Origin: Udaeobacter sp046731855
Lineage (GTDB): Bacteria > Verrucomicrobiota > Verrucomicrobiia > Chthoniobacterales > UBA10450
Assembly (NCBI GenBank): GCA_046731855.1
Contig: JBKPLX010000216.1
Location: 1-52,885, forward strand
DNA length: 52,885 nt
Direction: 5' to 3'
A program made the translations under genes and the position numbers. Every line of letters starts with the position of its first letter. The first letter of the stretch is position 1. The notes beneath the pieces were generated by a model, which saw nothing but the letters and a program-made list of their open reading frames with translations, ran no database searches and was not told the DNA's origin. Shown here in pieces: positions 33,724 through 42,168 of the stretch.

Positions 33724-34947
33724 TCACTTGCGGTCCGCCACGATTAAATTGGCTTCCTTGTAGTTCCAGCGATAACCGAACCCGAAGTCGAGCGGAGGCG
33801 GATTGCCTTGTCGAAAAATTTCCTGAAGCCTGGGCTGGTAATGTTGTTTGAAGAGATCGATCGGGCCGAGGTAAACGCCAAAAAGACGCAGGCTCCATTT
33901 GTTTGGATCGAAATAACCCAGAGGAATTCCCGAGTCGTCCTGCACGATTCGGTTGCTATGGTCGAGGATGAAATTGCGGATGGTCGCGAAGCCTTGCTCG
34001 AACATCAGATACGAAGAAGACTTCAGAAAACTCGAACCGTTCCCGAGTCGTTGACAAAATTTTAAAAAACCGGGCGCGGACTTGATGCCGCCATCAGAAA
34101 TATCGGTGGTGAAATAATACAAGGTTTGTGAATTGCCCGATTGATTGTCTGTATAACGGATTCGCACTCCAGGAGTGCTGCCGCCTTTCTTCCCCGGCGC
34201 GGACTCTTCGAATGCGCCGTTGCTGTTGAGCGAGCCAAACATGACGTTCGTTATCGACTTATCGGCGCGTGCGATAAACACGTAGAGAATCGGCAACACA
34301 CCATTGAGGTTTTGTTGTTGCAGATCCACCTTCATGTTTTTGGTGATGAAGTACGTTGTGTTCAGCGACGACCTCATTGCGTTTTCCAGATTTCCCAGTG
34401 CGCCGGAAAGATTCGGGATGCGCAAGGGCTCGGGCGGCGGTCCCATTGATTCCTTCCCGCAAAGCACGTACACCGAGGCGTTGGGTAAAAATTGATCGAC
34501 GTACAAAAAATCCGGGCCGCTGAACATATAAAATGCGACCGGAGTCGGCTGCGTTACCTCAGGAAGATTAGTGGCTGTCCACGCGTGCAGCTTTTGGAGT
34601 TGACGCTGGTAGAGCTTGTTGAACTCGCTTTCAAAAAAAGCGGAATGGGCTTGCCACGCCGGATCGCGCGTGAGCGGTGCAAGCGGAGAATTCTCTGGCA
34701 CAGGCATTCCAGCAAGGAACCGCGCGATATCGTTGGGTCCGGCACTTGTCGGAGCCACAGGAATCGCCCGCGGCGCGCTCTGGGGAATCTCCTGTGCCGT
34801 AACGCTGAACGCAGTCGCGAGTACGATGGTTATCACCCATGCGACGCTGCTCTGTAACTTGTGCCCTTGTGCTGTCTCTCGCCGCTTCCCTTTAGGAAGG
34901 AAGAGAGGCGAGCGAGCGCTAAATAGATACGAACCTCGCGTTTTCAT
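33724..34947 (-). CDS. Exported protein, unknown, coupled to an amino acid permease gene
   Basis: This 407-residue protein starts at the ATG at 34947, which overlaps the permease stop (ATGA). A hydrophobic stretch (VAWVITIVLATAFSVTAQE, about residues 34-52) follows a long basic leader and suggests export. The mature part contains FYMFSGPDFLYVDQFLPNAS, YVLCGKESMGPPPEPL, TLYYFTTDISDGGIKS and a final WNYKEANLIV. It resembles a group of exported proteins of unknown function common in soil bacteria. I see no enzyme motif. The overlap with the permease suggests coordinated expression. Confidence 0.7.
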   Translation of the reverse strand: MKTRGSYLFSARSPLFLPKGKRRETAQGHKLQSSVAWVITIVLATAFSVTAQEIPQSAPRAIPVAPTSAGPNDIARFLAGMPVPENSPLAPLTRDPAWQAHSAFFESEFNKLYQRQLQKLHAWTATNLPEVTQPTPVAFYMFSGPDFLYVDQFLPNASVYVLCGKESMGPPPEPLRIPNLSGALGNLENAMRSSLNTTYFITKNMKVDLQQQNLNGVLPILYVFIARADKSITNVMFGSLNSNGAFEESAPGKKGGSTPGVRIRYTDNQSGNSQTLYYFTTDISDGGIKSAPGFLKFCQRLGNGSSFLKSSSYLMFEQGFATIRNFILDHSNRIVQDDSGIPLGYFDPNKWSLRLFGVYLGPIDLFKQHYQPRLQEIFRQGNPPPLDFGFGYRWNYKEANLIVADRK

Positions 34948-36350
34948 GCAGAGCGTCGCGGTCGTTTTTGCGCGCAAAAATACAGCAACAGGCCCACGAG
35001 CGCGGTAGCGAGTCCCGCAAGCGATTCGATGGTCTTCCAGCGCAACAGATAAAACATCATCCAGAGCGTGATGACGCTGAAGATGATCGGAGGCAGCGGA
35101 TAAGCCCACACCCGGTAAGGCCGGGCGATTTTCGGACGTGTAGCGCGCAACACCATCACGCCCAGCACAGCGAGCAGCGAACAGAGCAACAAGCTAAATT
35201 GAGTGTATTGCACCACGCTTTCAAAGCTGCGCGTGAGTAAGAGGATATTCACGGTGAGTAACTGCAGCACAATGGCGTTGGTCGGAATGGCGTGAGGATT
35301 CTTGCGGCCAAGCATGCGCAGCAACCAATGATCTTCGCCCATCGACATGCTGACACGCGGCCCGATCCATGTCATTGAGCTGATTGCGGAAACCAGGCCG
35401 AGACAAATGACCGCGCCGGCAACCCGCCCGCCGCTTGGTCCGAAGATATGTTTGCCCGCGATTAAGCCGACATCGAGTTGGCCCCGCATTTCCCACTGTG
35501 GAGTCGTGGCCAGAAAAATCGCGTTCAGAAGAACGTAGGCCGCAATGACAATAAGCGTTCCCGCGAGAAGCGAGCGCGGAACGTTCTTCTCCGGTTTTCT
35601 AACTTCACCGATGATGTAGCTCGATGCGTTCCAGCCCGAATAGGAATACATGACGTAGACAAGGGCGACCGCGAACGCGCCGCGAAAGATCGACGTCGTA
35701 TCGCCGGGCTGCGGCAAAAAAGTGATGTCCTGTTTTGGTTCCACGAGAAATCCAGCCGTGATGAACGCACCAATCAAGAGCAGTTTCACGATCGTCCAGA
35801 GGTTCTGAAACGCACTGCCAATCTGCAGATTTCGAAGATGAAAAGCCGTTACTGCCCAAACAACAACAAATGATAGAAGCACCGGCGAACCGACGCCGAA
35901 CACTCCGACAAAATATTTCCCAAACGCCATGGCGGCGAGCGCGATCGGCGCAGCGAACCCCACGGTAGCGGAAACGAATCCCGCCATAAACCCGAGCGCC
36001 GGATGATAGATCTGCGATAGAAAGTGGTATTCGCCTCCGGAGCGGGGCAGAGCGGCGCTGAGTTCGCCGTAGCAAAGCGCGCCACAAAGGGCGGTGATTC
36101 CGCCAATGATCCAAAGCATGAGCAGCGGAAATCCCGACTGAATATCTGCAAGTTGAAAGCCGAGGCTGGTGAAGATGCCCGTACCGATAATGTTGGCGAT
36201 AACGATGGAAGATGCCGTAACGAAACCGATAGTCCGCCGCGGAGTCCGCGACTTCACTGAACGAGATTCAGTAATTGTAGCCATCTCTGGGGCGACAATC
36301 CCGAAATTATCGGGACTGGCGAATTCTTTCGAAGTGGTCTTCAAATCCAT
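34944..36350 (-). CDS. APC-family amino acid permease
   Basis: The 468-residue protein has about 12 membrane helices. The APC signature lies near the N-terminus: IANIIGTGIFTSLGFQLADI corresponds to the unwound first helix with its GTGIF motif. ALCYGELSAALPRSGGEYHF follows and contains the conserved PRSGG. Further typical parts are VMYSYSGWNASSYIIGEVRK and RNVPRSLL-like KNVPRSLLAGTLIV. It should import or exchange amino acids across the inner membrane by symport or antiport; the substrate is unknown. It is the first gene of a two-gene unit with the exported protein. Confidence 0.92.
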   Translation of the reverse strand: MDLKTTSKEFASPDNFGIVAPEMATITESRSVKSRTPRRTIGFVTASSIVIANIIGTGIFTSLGFQLADIQSGFPLLMLWIIGGITALCGALCYGELSAALPRSGGEYHFLSQIYHPALGFMAGFVSATVGFAAPIALAAMAFGKYFVGVFGVGSPVLLSFVVVWAVTAFHLRNLQIGSAFQNLWTIVKLLLIGAFITAGFLVEPKQDITFLPQPGDTTSIFRGAFAVALVYVMYSYSGWNASSYIIGEVRKPEKNVPRSLLAGTLIVIAAYVLLNAIFLATTPQWEMRGQLDVGLIAGKHIFGPSGGRVAGAVICLGLVSAISSMTWIGPRVSMSMGEDHWLLRMLGRKNPHAIPTNAIVLQLLTVNILLLTRSFESVVQYTQFSLLLCSLLAVLGVMVLRATRPKIARPYRVWAYPLPPIIFSVITLWMMFYLLRWKTIESLAGLATALVGLLLYFCAQKRPRRSA

Positions 36351-36369
36351 AATTGGCGAATGAGTCTTT

Positions 36370-36464
36370 TGTCATTCTGAGCGAAGCGAGAGAATCTCAG
36401 ATCATTTGTTTTGGCGGCGCACGGAAGCAACAGTTAGAAATGTTTCGCTTTGCTCAACATGACA
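36370..36464. repeat. MITE-like dispersed repeat, best-preserved copy
   Basis: This 95 bp element begins TGTCATTCTGAGCGAAGCGA and ends TTTCGCTTTGCTCAACATGACA-like (last 18 bases GCTTTGCTCAACATGACA). It lies in the divergent gap between the permease and the ACT-domain gene. The termini are near-perfect inverted repeats. Confidence 0.78.
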
Positions 36465-36519
36465 CCCGCCATTTTCCCGAGTTGTCAGAAGCCATTCCCG
36501 GCATCACGTTGAAAGCAGC

Positions 36520-36933
36520 ATGGACCAATCGCTCTCCATCGAAACGGCCACTCAACTCGCAGTCTTTCTTGCAAATCGTCCCGGGGCGCTTGCGCGCGTG
36601 TGTGAAGCGATGGCCAAAGCAGAAATTAACATTCACGCGTTGGCTACATCCGACACCGTTGATCACACAGTGGTGCGCATGGTAGTAAGCGATCCGACCA
36701 AGGCACTCATGCTTCTCGGCGAGGCGGGAACACTTGCGCTGGAGACCGAAGTGCTGATGATCGAAACGTCGAGCCAACCAGGCATCCTGGCAAAGATCGC
36801 CGAGCGTCTGGCAGAAGCCGAAGTCAATATTGAATACGCATATCTCGCCGGCGGCCGCGCAGTAGAAAAAGGTCTGATGGTTCTGCGGCCATCGGATGTA
36901 GAAAAAGCGAAGCGCGTCCTGCGGGATTTGTAG
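36520..36933 (+). CDS. Tandem ACT-domain regulatory protein
   Basis: This 137-residue protein consists of two ACT domains. The first is at about residues 11-70 (QLAVFLANRPGALARVCEAM, then INIHALATSDTVDHTVVRMV). The second is at about 77-135 (VLMIETSSQPGILAKIAERL, then EVNIEYAYLAGG). ACT domains bind small ligands, usually amino acids, at their interfaces. No catalytic domain is attached, so it is a stand-alone ligand sensor, possibly linked to the divergent amino acid permease; that link is inference from position only. Confidence 0.85.
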   Translation: MDQSLSIETATQLAVFLANRPGALARVCEAMAKAEINIHALATSDTVDHTVVRMVVSDPTKALMLLGEAGTLALETEVLMIETSSQPGILAKIAERLAEAEVNIEYAYLAGGRAVEKGLMVLRPSDVEKAKRVLRDL

Positions 36934-37017
36934 GCGCACCGTTGTAACTGGCATTGGTGATGCCCGCAGGGGCGACTCTGGCTACAGCTTGCGCGAATGA
37001 GTAATGCAGCCGTGAAA

Positions 37018-37536
37018 CTACGGGCGAATCTCGATCGTCGTCCCGTCAGGCGTTACACGCCAGAGTTCCTCGATTTCTTCGTCGGTGAGTGCGATGCAAC
37101 CCGCAGTCCAATTTTTCCAACGATGAAACGCACCAATCCAGCCGCGACCGTTTTGAATTCCGTGAACCATAATGTCAAAACCGGCTGAGACGCCGCGTGC
37201 GGCAGCTTGTTGGTTGTCTTCATCTGACGGATAAGAAATGTGCAGCGCAAGATGAAAGCTGCTTTGCGGATTTCGGCTATCGATCTTGTAGATTCCCTCC
37301 GGCGTTTTCATGTCGCCTTCTTCCCGCTTCGCGCCCACTGGATTCCGACCCAATGCGATTCGATAACTCTTGATCTGGTTGCCGTCGCGAAAGATCAACA
37401 ATCTTTTCGCCGATTTTTCCACAACAATCCGATCGATTGTTGTTCCAGCGGGCAGCGGATCCCAATTGTGATATGCGTAAAAGTAGAAGACCAAAGGGCA
37501 AATCGCGATAGATATGAGGATGATCTTGCGATTCAC
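37018..37536 (-). CDS. L,D-transpeptidase (ErfK/YkuD family)
   Basis: The 172-residue protein has an N-terminal signal anchor (IILISIAICPLVFYFYAY) and a YkuD catalytic domain. IVVEKSAKRLLIFRDGNQIK opens it, GDMKTPEGIYKI follows, and the active site is IMVHG with His125 and HRWKNWTAGCIALTDEEIEE with the nucleophile Cys147. It forms 3-3 cross-links in peptidoglycan or attaches proteins to it, in the periplasm. The spacing H-x12-H-x8-C is close to the family norm. Confidence 0.92.
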   Translation of the reverse strand: MNRKIILISIAICPLVFYFYAYHNWDPLPAGTTIDRIVVEKSAKRLLIFRDGNQIKSYRIALGRNPVGAKREEGDMKTPEGIYKIDSRNPQSSFHLALHISYPSDEDNQQAAARGVSAGFDIMVHGIQNGRGWIGAFHRWKNWTAGCIALTDEEIEELWRVTPDGTTIEIRP

Positions 37537-37578
37537 ATCCTGAGGTTTCAGCGGCCTCAGCGAAAACGCAAACCAGCA

Positions 37579-37660
37579 GACCCGAAGGGTCGCTTGGGGA
37601 TTAGCCGGTGGTGTAAACCACCGGTGTTCATATCGTCACGAGAGGCCCCAGCCCCGGCAA
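37579..37660. repeat. Left palindrome set of the IS200-like element
   Basis: Three palindromes lie in order: GACCCGAAGGGTC (37579-37591), CCGGTGGTGTAAACCACCGG (37605-37624) and a less regular GCCCC..GGGC near 37645-37664. The same three types appear in inverted order at 38129-38213, on the other side of the transposase gene. Confidence 0.75.
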
Positions 37661-37670
37661 GGGCGTCGGA

Positions 37671-38113
37671 TTAAAGGTAACGTTCGTCAAACTCCGCGCC
37701 ACTGCGGCACAACAATTCTAGATACTCTTCGCGAAACGTGCGCGTGCGGTGATGTTCCTCCTGTTGTTCGATGTAATGACGAACCGATTCGCGTTGGGAA
37801 GGGCTTACCGTAAAGGCGCCATAGCCTTCCTGCCACGCGAAGCCACGCGTGCCGATCTCATTGTGCACCCAACCGGAAGAAACGGCTTTCAACCGCGAAT
37901 CACATCAGCCAGGCGATGTGTCGCACGAAGCCCAATAAGCATATGCACATGGTCGGAGACGCCACCTACGCTCTCGGCAATTCCATTCGCCGTGCGAATG
38001 ATTCCGCCCAGGTACGCGTGCAAGTCGCTGCGCCATGTTGGTTCGATTATGGGTTCGTGATTTTTTGTTCCGAAAACAATATGATAATGAAGGCTCAGAT
38101 GTGTCGATGACAT
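37671..38113 (-). pseudogene. IS200-like Y1 transposase, frameshifted
   Basis: Translation from the ATG at 38113 gives MSSTHLSLHYHIVFGTKNHE, continues through the HUH motif DHVHMLIGL and stops after RLADVIRG near 37889. The protein resumes in another frame as LKAVSSGWVHNEIGTRGFAW, then EGYGAFTVSPSQ and RHYIEQQEEHH, which carries the catalytic-type Tyr, and ends FDERYL. The family usually reads through this point (RLADVLRxLKAxSSxWVH), so one base has been lost at GGTTGAAA. The full product would be about 147 residues, normal for TnpA. The enzyme is probably inactive unless the frameshift is bypassed. Confidence 0.82.
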
Positions 38114-38128
38114 ACGGATTGATTACGA

Positions 38129-38213
38129 CGCCCCGATCGGGGCTTGAACGCTTTTATACCGATCACCGGTGGCTTGCGCCACCGGCTAATTTCTTAAAGA
38201 TCCCTCCGGGATC
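38129..38213. repeat. Right palindrome set of the IS200-like element
   Basis: GCCCCGATCGGGGC (38129-38142), CCGGTGGCTTGCGCCACCGG (38166-38185) and GATCCCTCCGGGATC (38199-38213). The order mirrors the left set. The middle palindrome has the same stem as its partner but a different loop, which points to structure-based conservation. Confidence 0.75.
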
Positions 38214-38276
38214 GTACTAAGTGCACCATTCGGATTGCCAACTGAGATTCGATGCCGGATAAATGCGCGGCGCATT

Positions 38277-40505
38277 ATGACCTCGGTACGCACCTTCCTC
38301 GGCTACCCTTATCCACTGGGCGCGACGTGGATGGGGAACGGTGTCAATTTTGCCATCTTTTCCGAGCACGCTACCGGTGTAGAGCTTTGCTTGTTCGACA
38401 ACAACGAGGCGACTGAAGAAAACGTTCGCATCCCGGTCACCGAACACACCGATCAAGTCTGGCATGTGTTTTTACCGGATGTGCGTCCAGGACAGTTGTA
38501 CGGATTTCGCGTTTCGGGTCCGTACGATCCACAGCATGGGCTGCGCTTCAACAGTTCGAAACTGCTTCTCGACCCGTACGCAAAGGCCATCGCCGGAGAA
38601 GTGAGCTGGGCGGATGAAATGTTCGGTTACGTGATCGGAGGCGAGAAGGACGATTTAACGCAGGATTTTCGCGATGATGCCTGGGGCGTGCCAAAGTCGG
38701 TGGTCATCGACACCGGGTTCGACTGGCGAGGTGATAAGAAGCCAGGTACGCCGTTGCACAATTCTGTGATCTATGAAGTGCACGTGAAAGGGTTCAGCAA
38801 ACTCTGGCCCGACGTGCCCCAACAACTGCGCGGCACTTACGCGGCGCTCGGCACGACGGCAGCCATTGATTATTTCAAAAACCTCGGTGTGACGGCTATC
38901 GAGCTGTTGCCAGTGCACGCGCACATTGACGACAAGGTGCTGATCGACCGCGGCCTAACAAATTACTGGGGTTACAATACGATCGGATTTTTTGCGCCGC
39001 ATGCGCAGTACTCCAGCGCCGGGCAAATGGGCGAACAGGTCTCCGAATTCAAATCCATGGTGCGCAATCTTCATGCCGCCGGTATCGAGGTGATTCTCGA
39101 TGTGGTTTACAATCACACTGGCGAAGGAAATCATCTTGGGCCCACCTTGTGTTTTCGCGGCATCGACAATTCCGCCTACTACCGGTTGCATCCGGACAAT
39201 CCGCGTTTCTATCTGGATTTCACGGGCACCGGAAACACGTTGAATCTGCTCCATCCACGCGTGCTACAGTTGGTGATCGACAGCCTGCGTTATTGGGTCG
39301 GGGAAATGCACGTGGACGGATTTCGTTTCGATCTGGCAACGGCGCTCGTGCGTAATCACGAAGGCGTAAACATGCTGCATCCCTTTCTCCAGGTCATTCA
39401 ACAGGATTCGATTCTTTCAAATGTGAAACTGATTGCGGAACCGTGGGACGTCGGGAACGGCGGCTATCAAGTCGGAAGTTTTCCTGCGCCGTGGTCGGAA
39501 TGGAATGGGAAATATCGCGACACTGTTCGCAGTTTCTGGAAAGGCGATGAAGGCCGAATCGGCGAGATGGGTTACCGGCTCACAGGCAGCCCCGATTTAT
39601 ACCAGCATAATGGCCGGCGACCGTACGCCAGTATTAATTTTATCACCGCGCACGATGGTTTTACTCTGAACGATCTGGTCAGCTACAACGACAAGCACAA
39701 CGAAGCCAACGGCGACGGCAACAAAGATGGCGACAATAACAATCTCTCGTGGAATTGCGGCGCGGAAGGCCCAACCGAAGATCCGCAGATCAACGGGTTG
39801 CGCGAACGACAGCGGCGGAATTTTTTAACCACGCTTTTTCTTTCACAGGGCGTGCCGATGCTCAGTGGCGGAGATGAATGGGGACGATCACAGAATGGTA
39901 ACAACAATGCTTATTGCCAGGACAATGATATCAGTTGGTTCAATTGGGCGCGCGACGAAAAGCAAAATCAGTTTCTCGAGTTCACGCGAAAGCTGATTGG
40001 ATTTCGCAACGCGCACCCGGTGTTTCGCCGGCCGAAGTTTTTTCAGGGTCGCCGGATACGCGGGTCTGAGATTCGGGATGTGATGTGGTTCAATCCGGGT
40101 GGGAGCGAGATGAGCGACGAAGATTGGGCGTCGCCATTCGTTCGTTGTATTGGCACGCTGCTGAGTGGCGATACCAGCGATGTTCTCAGTTTCGAAGGCG
40201 AGCCAATCCGTGACGAAACATTTCTGCTGCTGATCAATGCGCATTACGAACCGATCCCATTTGTCCTTCCCGGCCAGGAGCATCTCGAGTGGCAACTCAT
40301 TCTCGATACAATGGATCCGAACGGTTTCCTCGCTGAGCCAAAAAAATTCGCATCCGGCGACGACGTCGACCTCGGGGGGCGCGCGTGCTGCATGCTCCGG
40401 CTCGTAAGTGGGACACAAGCTCAGGCCCGCGAAGAATCTTGGAAGAAACGCCGCGTGGAGTTTCCACCCCTGAGCGCAGAGGAAGAACGCGCTCGCCGCA
40501 AATAG
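38277..40505 (+). CDS. glgX: Glycogen debranching enzyme GlgX (isoamylase type)
   Basis: This is a 742-residue protein counted from the ATG at 38277. An N-terminal CBM48 domain (YPLGATWMGNGVNFAIFSEH, about residues 8-100) precedes a GH13 barrel. The active site shows VVYNHTGEG, DGFRFDLA with the nucleophile Asp, LIAEPWD with the acid Glu, and FITAHDGFTLNDLVSY. The segment KHNEANGDGNKDGDNNNLSW is typical of GlgX/isoamylase. It hydrolyses alpha-1,6 branches of limit dextrins during glycogen breakdown. It follows the IS200-like element directly, and no other glg gene is in the window. Confidence 0.95.
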   Translation: MTSVRTFLGYPYPLGATWMGNGVNFAIFSEHATGVELCLFDNNEATEENVRIPVTEHTDQVWHVFLPDVRPGQLYGFRVSGPYDPQHGLRFNSSKLLLDPYAKAIAGEVSWADEMFGYVIGGEKDDLTQDFRDDAWGVPKSVVIDTGFDWRGDKKPGTPLHNSVIYEVHVKGFSKLWPDVPQQLRGTYAALGTTAAIDYFKNLGVTAIELLPVHAHIDDKVLIDRGLTNYWGYNTIGFFAPHAQYSSAGQMGEQVSEFKSMVRNLHAAGIEVILDVVYNHTGEGNHLGPTLCFRGIDNSAYYRLHPDNPRFYLDFTGTGNTLNLLHPRVLQLVIDSLRYWVGEMHVDGFRFDLATALVRNHEGVNMLHPFLQVIQQDSILSNVKLIAEPWDVGNGGYQVGSFPAPWSEWNGKYRDTVRSFWKGDEGRIGEMGYRLTGSPDLYQHNGRRPYASINFITAHDGFTLNDLVSYNDKHNEANGDGNKDGDNNNLSWNCGAEGPTEDPQINGLRERQRRNFLTTLFLSQGVPMLSGGDEWGRSQNGNNNAYCQDNDISWFNWARDEKQNQFLEFTRKLIGFRNAHPVFRRPKFFQGRRIRGSEIRDVMWFNPGGSEMSDEDWASPFVRCIGTLLSGDTSDVLSFEGEPIRDETFLLLINAHYEPIPFVLPGQEHLEWQLILDTMDPNGFLAEPKKFASGDDVDLGGRACCMLRLVSGTQAQAREESWKKRRVEFPPLSAEEERARRK

Positions 40506-40578
40506 CCCGTTGCGTCGGAAGAGAAATTCAGCAACGCAATCTTGTTGCCAGAAACGAATTAGTTTATAGAGATGTAGA

Positions 40579-40613
40579 GCGCATATTTTGATGCGCGGCC
40601 AAATTTTTTGGTC
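40579..40613 (+). terminator. Two short hairpins after glgX
   Basis: GCGCAT-ATTTTG-ATGCGC (40579-40596) is followed directly by GGCCAAATTTTTTGGTC (40597-40613). They lie between glgX and the next gene and may end transcription, but there is no long T-tract after the second stem. Confidence 0.4.
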
Positions 40614-40624
40614 AGTGATTCGCC

Positions 40625-41092
40625 ATGACACCAAGTTCTCTTGTTATCGTCACTGATCGAGGCGAGTTAAAAGCATATCGGGTGAACGAGACGCCGACTC
40701 GCGGACCGAGCCTGCAACTTGTGCAGGCATTTAACATCACGGACGCACATGGAAGGTTTGTGGACAAAGTGAGCGATTTGGCTGGGCGGTTTCCTGTGAC
40801 CAACGGTGCAGGGACTCATCACGGGCCGGGTTCCATTTCCGAACGAACCCAGTTGGCAACAGAAATGGACCGCCGCATTCAAAAGGAGCTCGCCGACCAA
40901 ATTACAAAAATTGTGTCACTCGATGGAAAGGAAGGTTGGTCGTTTGCGGCGCCGGCGGAAATTCACGGGGCGATTGTCGATCTTCTGCCTGCGGCAGTGC
41001 GCGACCGAATCGTCGAACATGTAAAATCGGATTTGGTAAAAGTGGAACCGGCCAAACTCATTTCGCGGTTTCGTTCATTGCAGCAAATTTAA
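40625..41092 (+). CDS. Host attachment protein family (baeRF-like)
   Basis: This 155-residue protein matches the 'host attachment protein' family by its opening LVIVTDRGELKAYRV, a middle segment with DLAGRFP, the block LATEMDRRIQKELADQITKI and WSFAAPAEIHGAIVDLLPAA. The family is distantly related to the archaeo-eukaryotic release factor fold, and its name comes from plant-associated bacteria. Function is unknown; a ribosome-linked role has been suggested for relatives. Here it is followed by the ribosome hibernation factor gene, which would fit a role in translation stress; that link is inference. Confidence 0.78.
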   Translation: MTPSSLVIVTDRGELKAYRVNETPTRGPSLQLVQAFNITDAHGRFVDKVSDLAGRFPVTNGAGTHHGPGSISERTQLATEMDRRIQKELADQITKIVSLDGKEGWSFAAPAEIHGAIVDLLPAAVRDRIVEHVKSDLVKVEPAKLISRFRSLQQI

Positions 41093-41171
41093 TAACTGAT
41101 GCTAGATACTGGATTACTGGGGGAAAGGCCTGGCGATTGCGTCCATCTATCGAACATCAAGTATCCGGCAT

Positions 41172-41194
41172 CCGGCCCGCCGGAATTTTTTATT
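41172..41194 (+). terminator. Possible terminator between 40625-41092 and hpf
   Basis: CCGGC-CC-GCCGG, followed by AATTTTTTATT. The loop is tight, so the real stem may use neighbouring CCGG units upstream. The T-rich tail supports termination. Confidence 0.45.
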
Positions 41195-41232
41195 CCCTCT
41201 ACGCTAGTAAGCTCACTAATATCTAATTAATC

Positions 41233-41598
41233 ATGCAACTGCCTGTTAAGATCTCGTATCGGGGTCTGGAAAAATCTGACCAGATCGACAATCTCGTTTT
41301 GGATTATGCAGCACGACTGGAAAAATTTTGCGACCACATCAACCGCTGCGATGTGGCCATCGAGCAAACCAATCACACCCATCAAAAAGGAAATCCGTAC
41401 CGGTGTCGCATCGATGTGACGGTGGCGCGCGGACACGAGCTTGTTGCTGATGAAAAGCAGATGGACAACGGCTCGCACCAGCCGGTCAACAAGGTGATCC
41501 ATGACGCGTTCAAAACGATGGAGCGCGAATTGCGCCGCGTTGTGGACAAACAAAGGCGCGAAATAAAAACACACGCTGACACGCGCTCTCCGAAATAA
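41233..41598 (+). CDS. hpf: Ribosome hibernation promoting factor (HPF/RaiA family)
   Basis: The 121-residue protein fits the short HPF/RaiA fold: an N-terminal strand PVKISYRGLEKSDQIDNLVL, a helix with YAARLEKF, a second strand set RCDVAIEQTNHTHQKGNPYR and CRIDVTVARGHELVA, then a helix with HDAFKTMERELRRVVDKQRR. It binds the decoding region of the 30S subunit and silences ribosomes in stationary phase. It lacks the C-terminal dimerisation domain of long HPF. The annotation 'sigma-54 modulation protein' is an older name for the family. Confidence 0.85.
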   Translation: MQLPVKISYRGLEKSDQIDNLVLDYAARLEKFCDHINRCDVAIEQTNHTHQKGNPYRCRIDVTVARGHELVADEKQMDNGSHQPVNKVIHDAFKTMERELRRVVDKQRREIKTHADTRSPK

Positions 41599-41631
41599 TT
41601 TGTGGCGACCGCCTCCTTGTCGCGCGCAGGT

Positions 41632-41659
41632 AGGTAGGGGCGATTGACCTCAATCGCCC
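41632..41659. repeat. REP unit, left border of the RAYT locus
   Basis: GGTAGG is followed by the palindrome GGGCGATTGA-CC-TCAATCGCCC (41638-41659). The same unit is present in exact inverted form at 42159-42187 and in diverged pairs at 6636-6688. Confidence 0.85.
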
Positions 41660-42168
41660 ACCTTCATGAGGGGAATGCAGCAACAAATCGGCCAGTTCGA
41701 AAGCCCCTCAATCATTCGGCTCATTTCCACGGACGATTCGGCGCGACCTATTTCATAACAATTTGTTGCCAGCGTCGCGGCGTAAATCAGCTTTGCCTGA
41801 AAGATCTTGCGAGCCTCCTGTTTGAGACCGCTCGGCGCTACCATGCATCGCGGCGATGGCATTTGAAACTGCCTCTGCTGATGCCCGATCATCTGCAGAT
41901 GCTGATTGGTGTGCCGGGCGGGGTGAAACTTTCAAATCTGATTCGCGATTTCAAACGGATCACGGCCCGAATCGCCTCTTGGCAGCGGAACTTTTTCGAT
42001 CACCGATTGCGACATGATGAGAGCCAGAATGGGAAGGTGGCGTACATTCGTGCGAATCCTGTTCGCGCTGGACTGATCGGGCCGGGTGACCGTTGGTCAT
42101 TTGCGATCAACAGCAACGACCTAGGAGGAGATCCCGGTGCTGGACGCGCGCACACGGCGGGCGATTGA
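41644..42168 (+). CDS. REP-associated tyrosine transposase (RAYT, IS200-like)
   Basis: The frame gives up to 174 residues and begins inside the left REP unit; no in-frame ATG exists before the core, so the start is uncertain (TTG at 41644). The core is RAYT-like: GATYFITICCQRRG, ARRYHASRRWHLKLPLLMPD followed by HLQMLIGVPGG, then LIRDFKRITA, WQRNFFDHRLRHDES and YIRANPVRAGLI, which holds the catalytic-type Tyr. The HUH motif reads His-Leu-Gln, so the second metal His is replaced. That may cripple the enzyme. The C-terminus runs into the right REP. Confidence 0.8.
   Translation: MTSIAHLHEGNAATNRPVRKPLNHSAHFHGRFGATYFITICCQRRGVNQLCLKDLASLLFETARRYHASRRWHLKLPLLMPDHLQMLIGVPGGVKLSNLIRDFKRITARIASWQRNFFDHRLRHDESQNGKVAYIRANPVRAGLIGPGDRWSFAINSNDLGGDPGAGRAHTAGD

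Larger units (their letters stand above)
37579..38213 (-). mobile_element. IS200/IS605-like element with palindromic borders (decayed)
   Basis: A Y1-type transposase gene with a frameshift lies between two inverted sets of palindromes. The whole unit is about 635 bp. There is no accessory tnpB. The borders look like REP-type structures rather than classical inverted repeats, as expected for single-strand transposition by HUH enzymes. Confidence 0.7.

Noticed and set aside
37579..38213. CRISPR array
   Set aside because: The palindromes are few, differ from each other and flank a transposase; there are no equal-length spacers and no cas genes.
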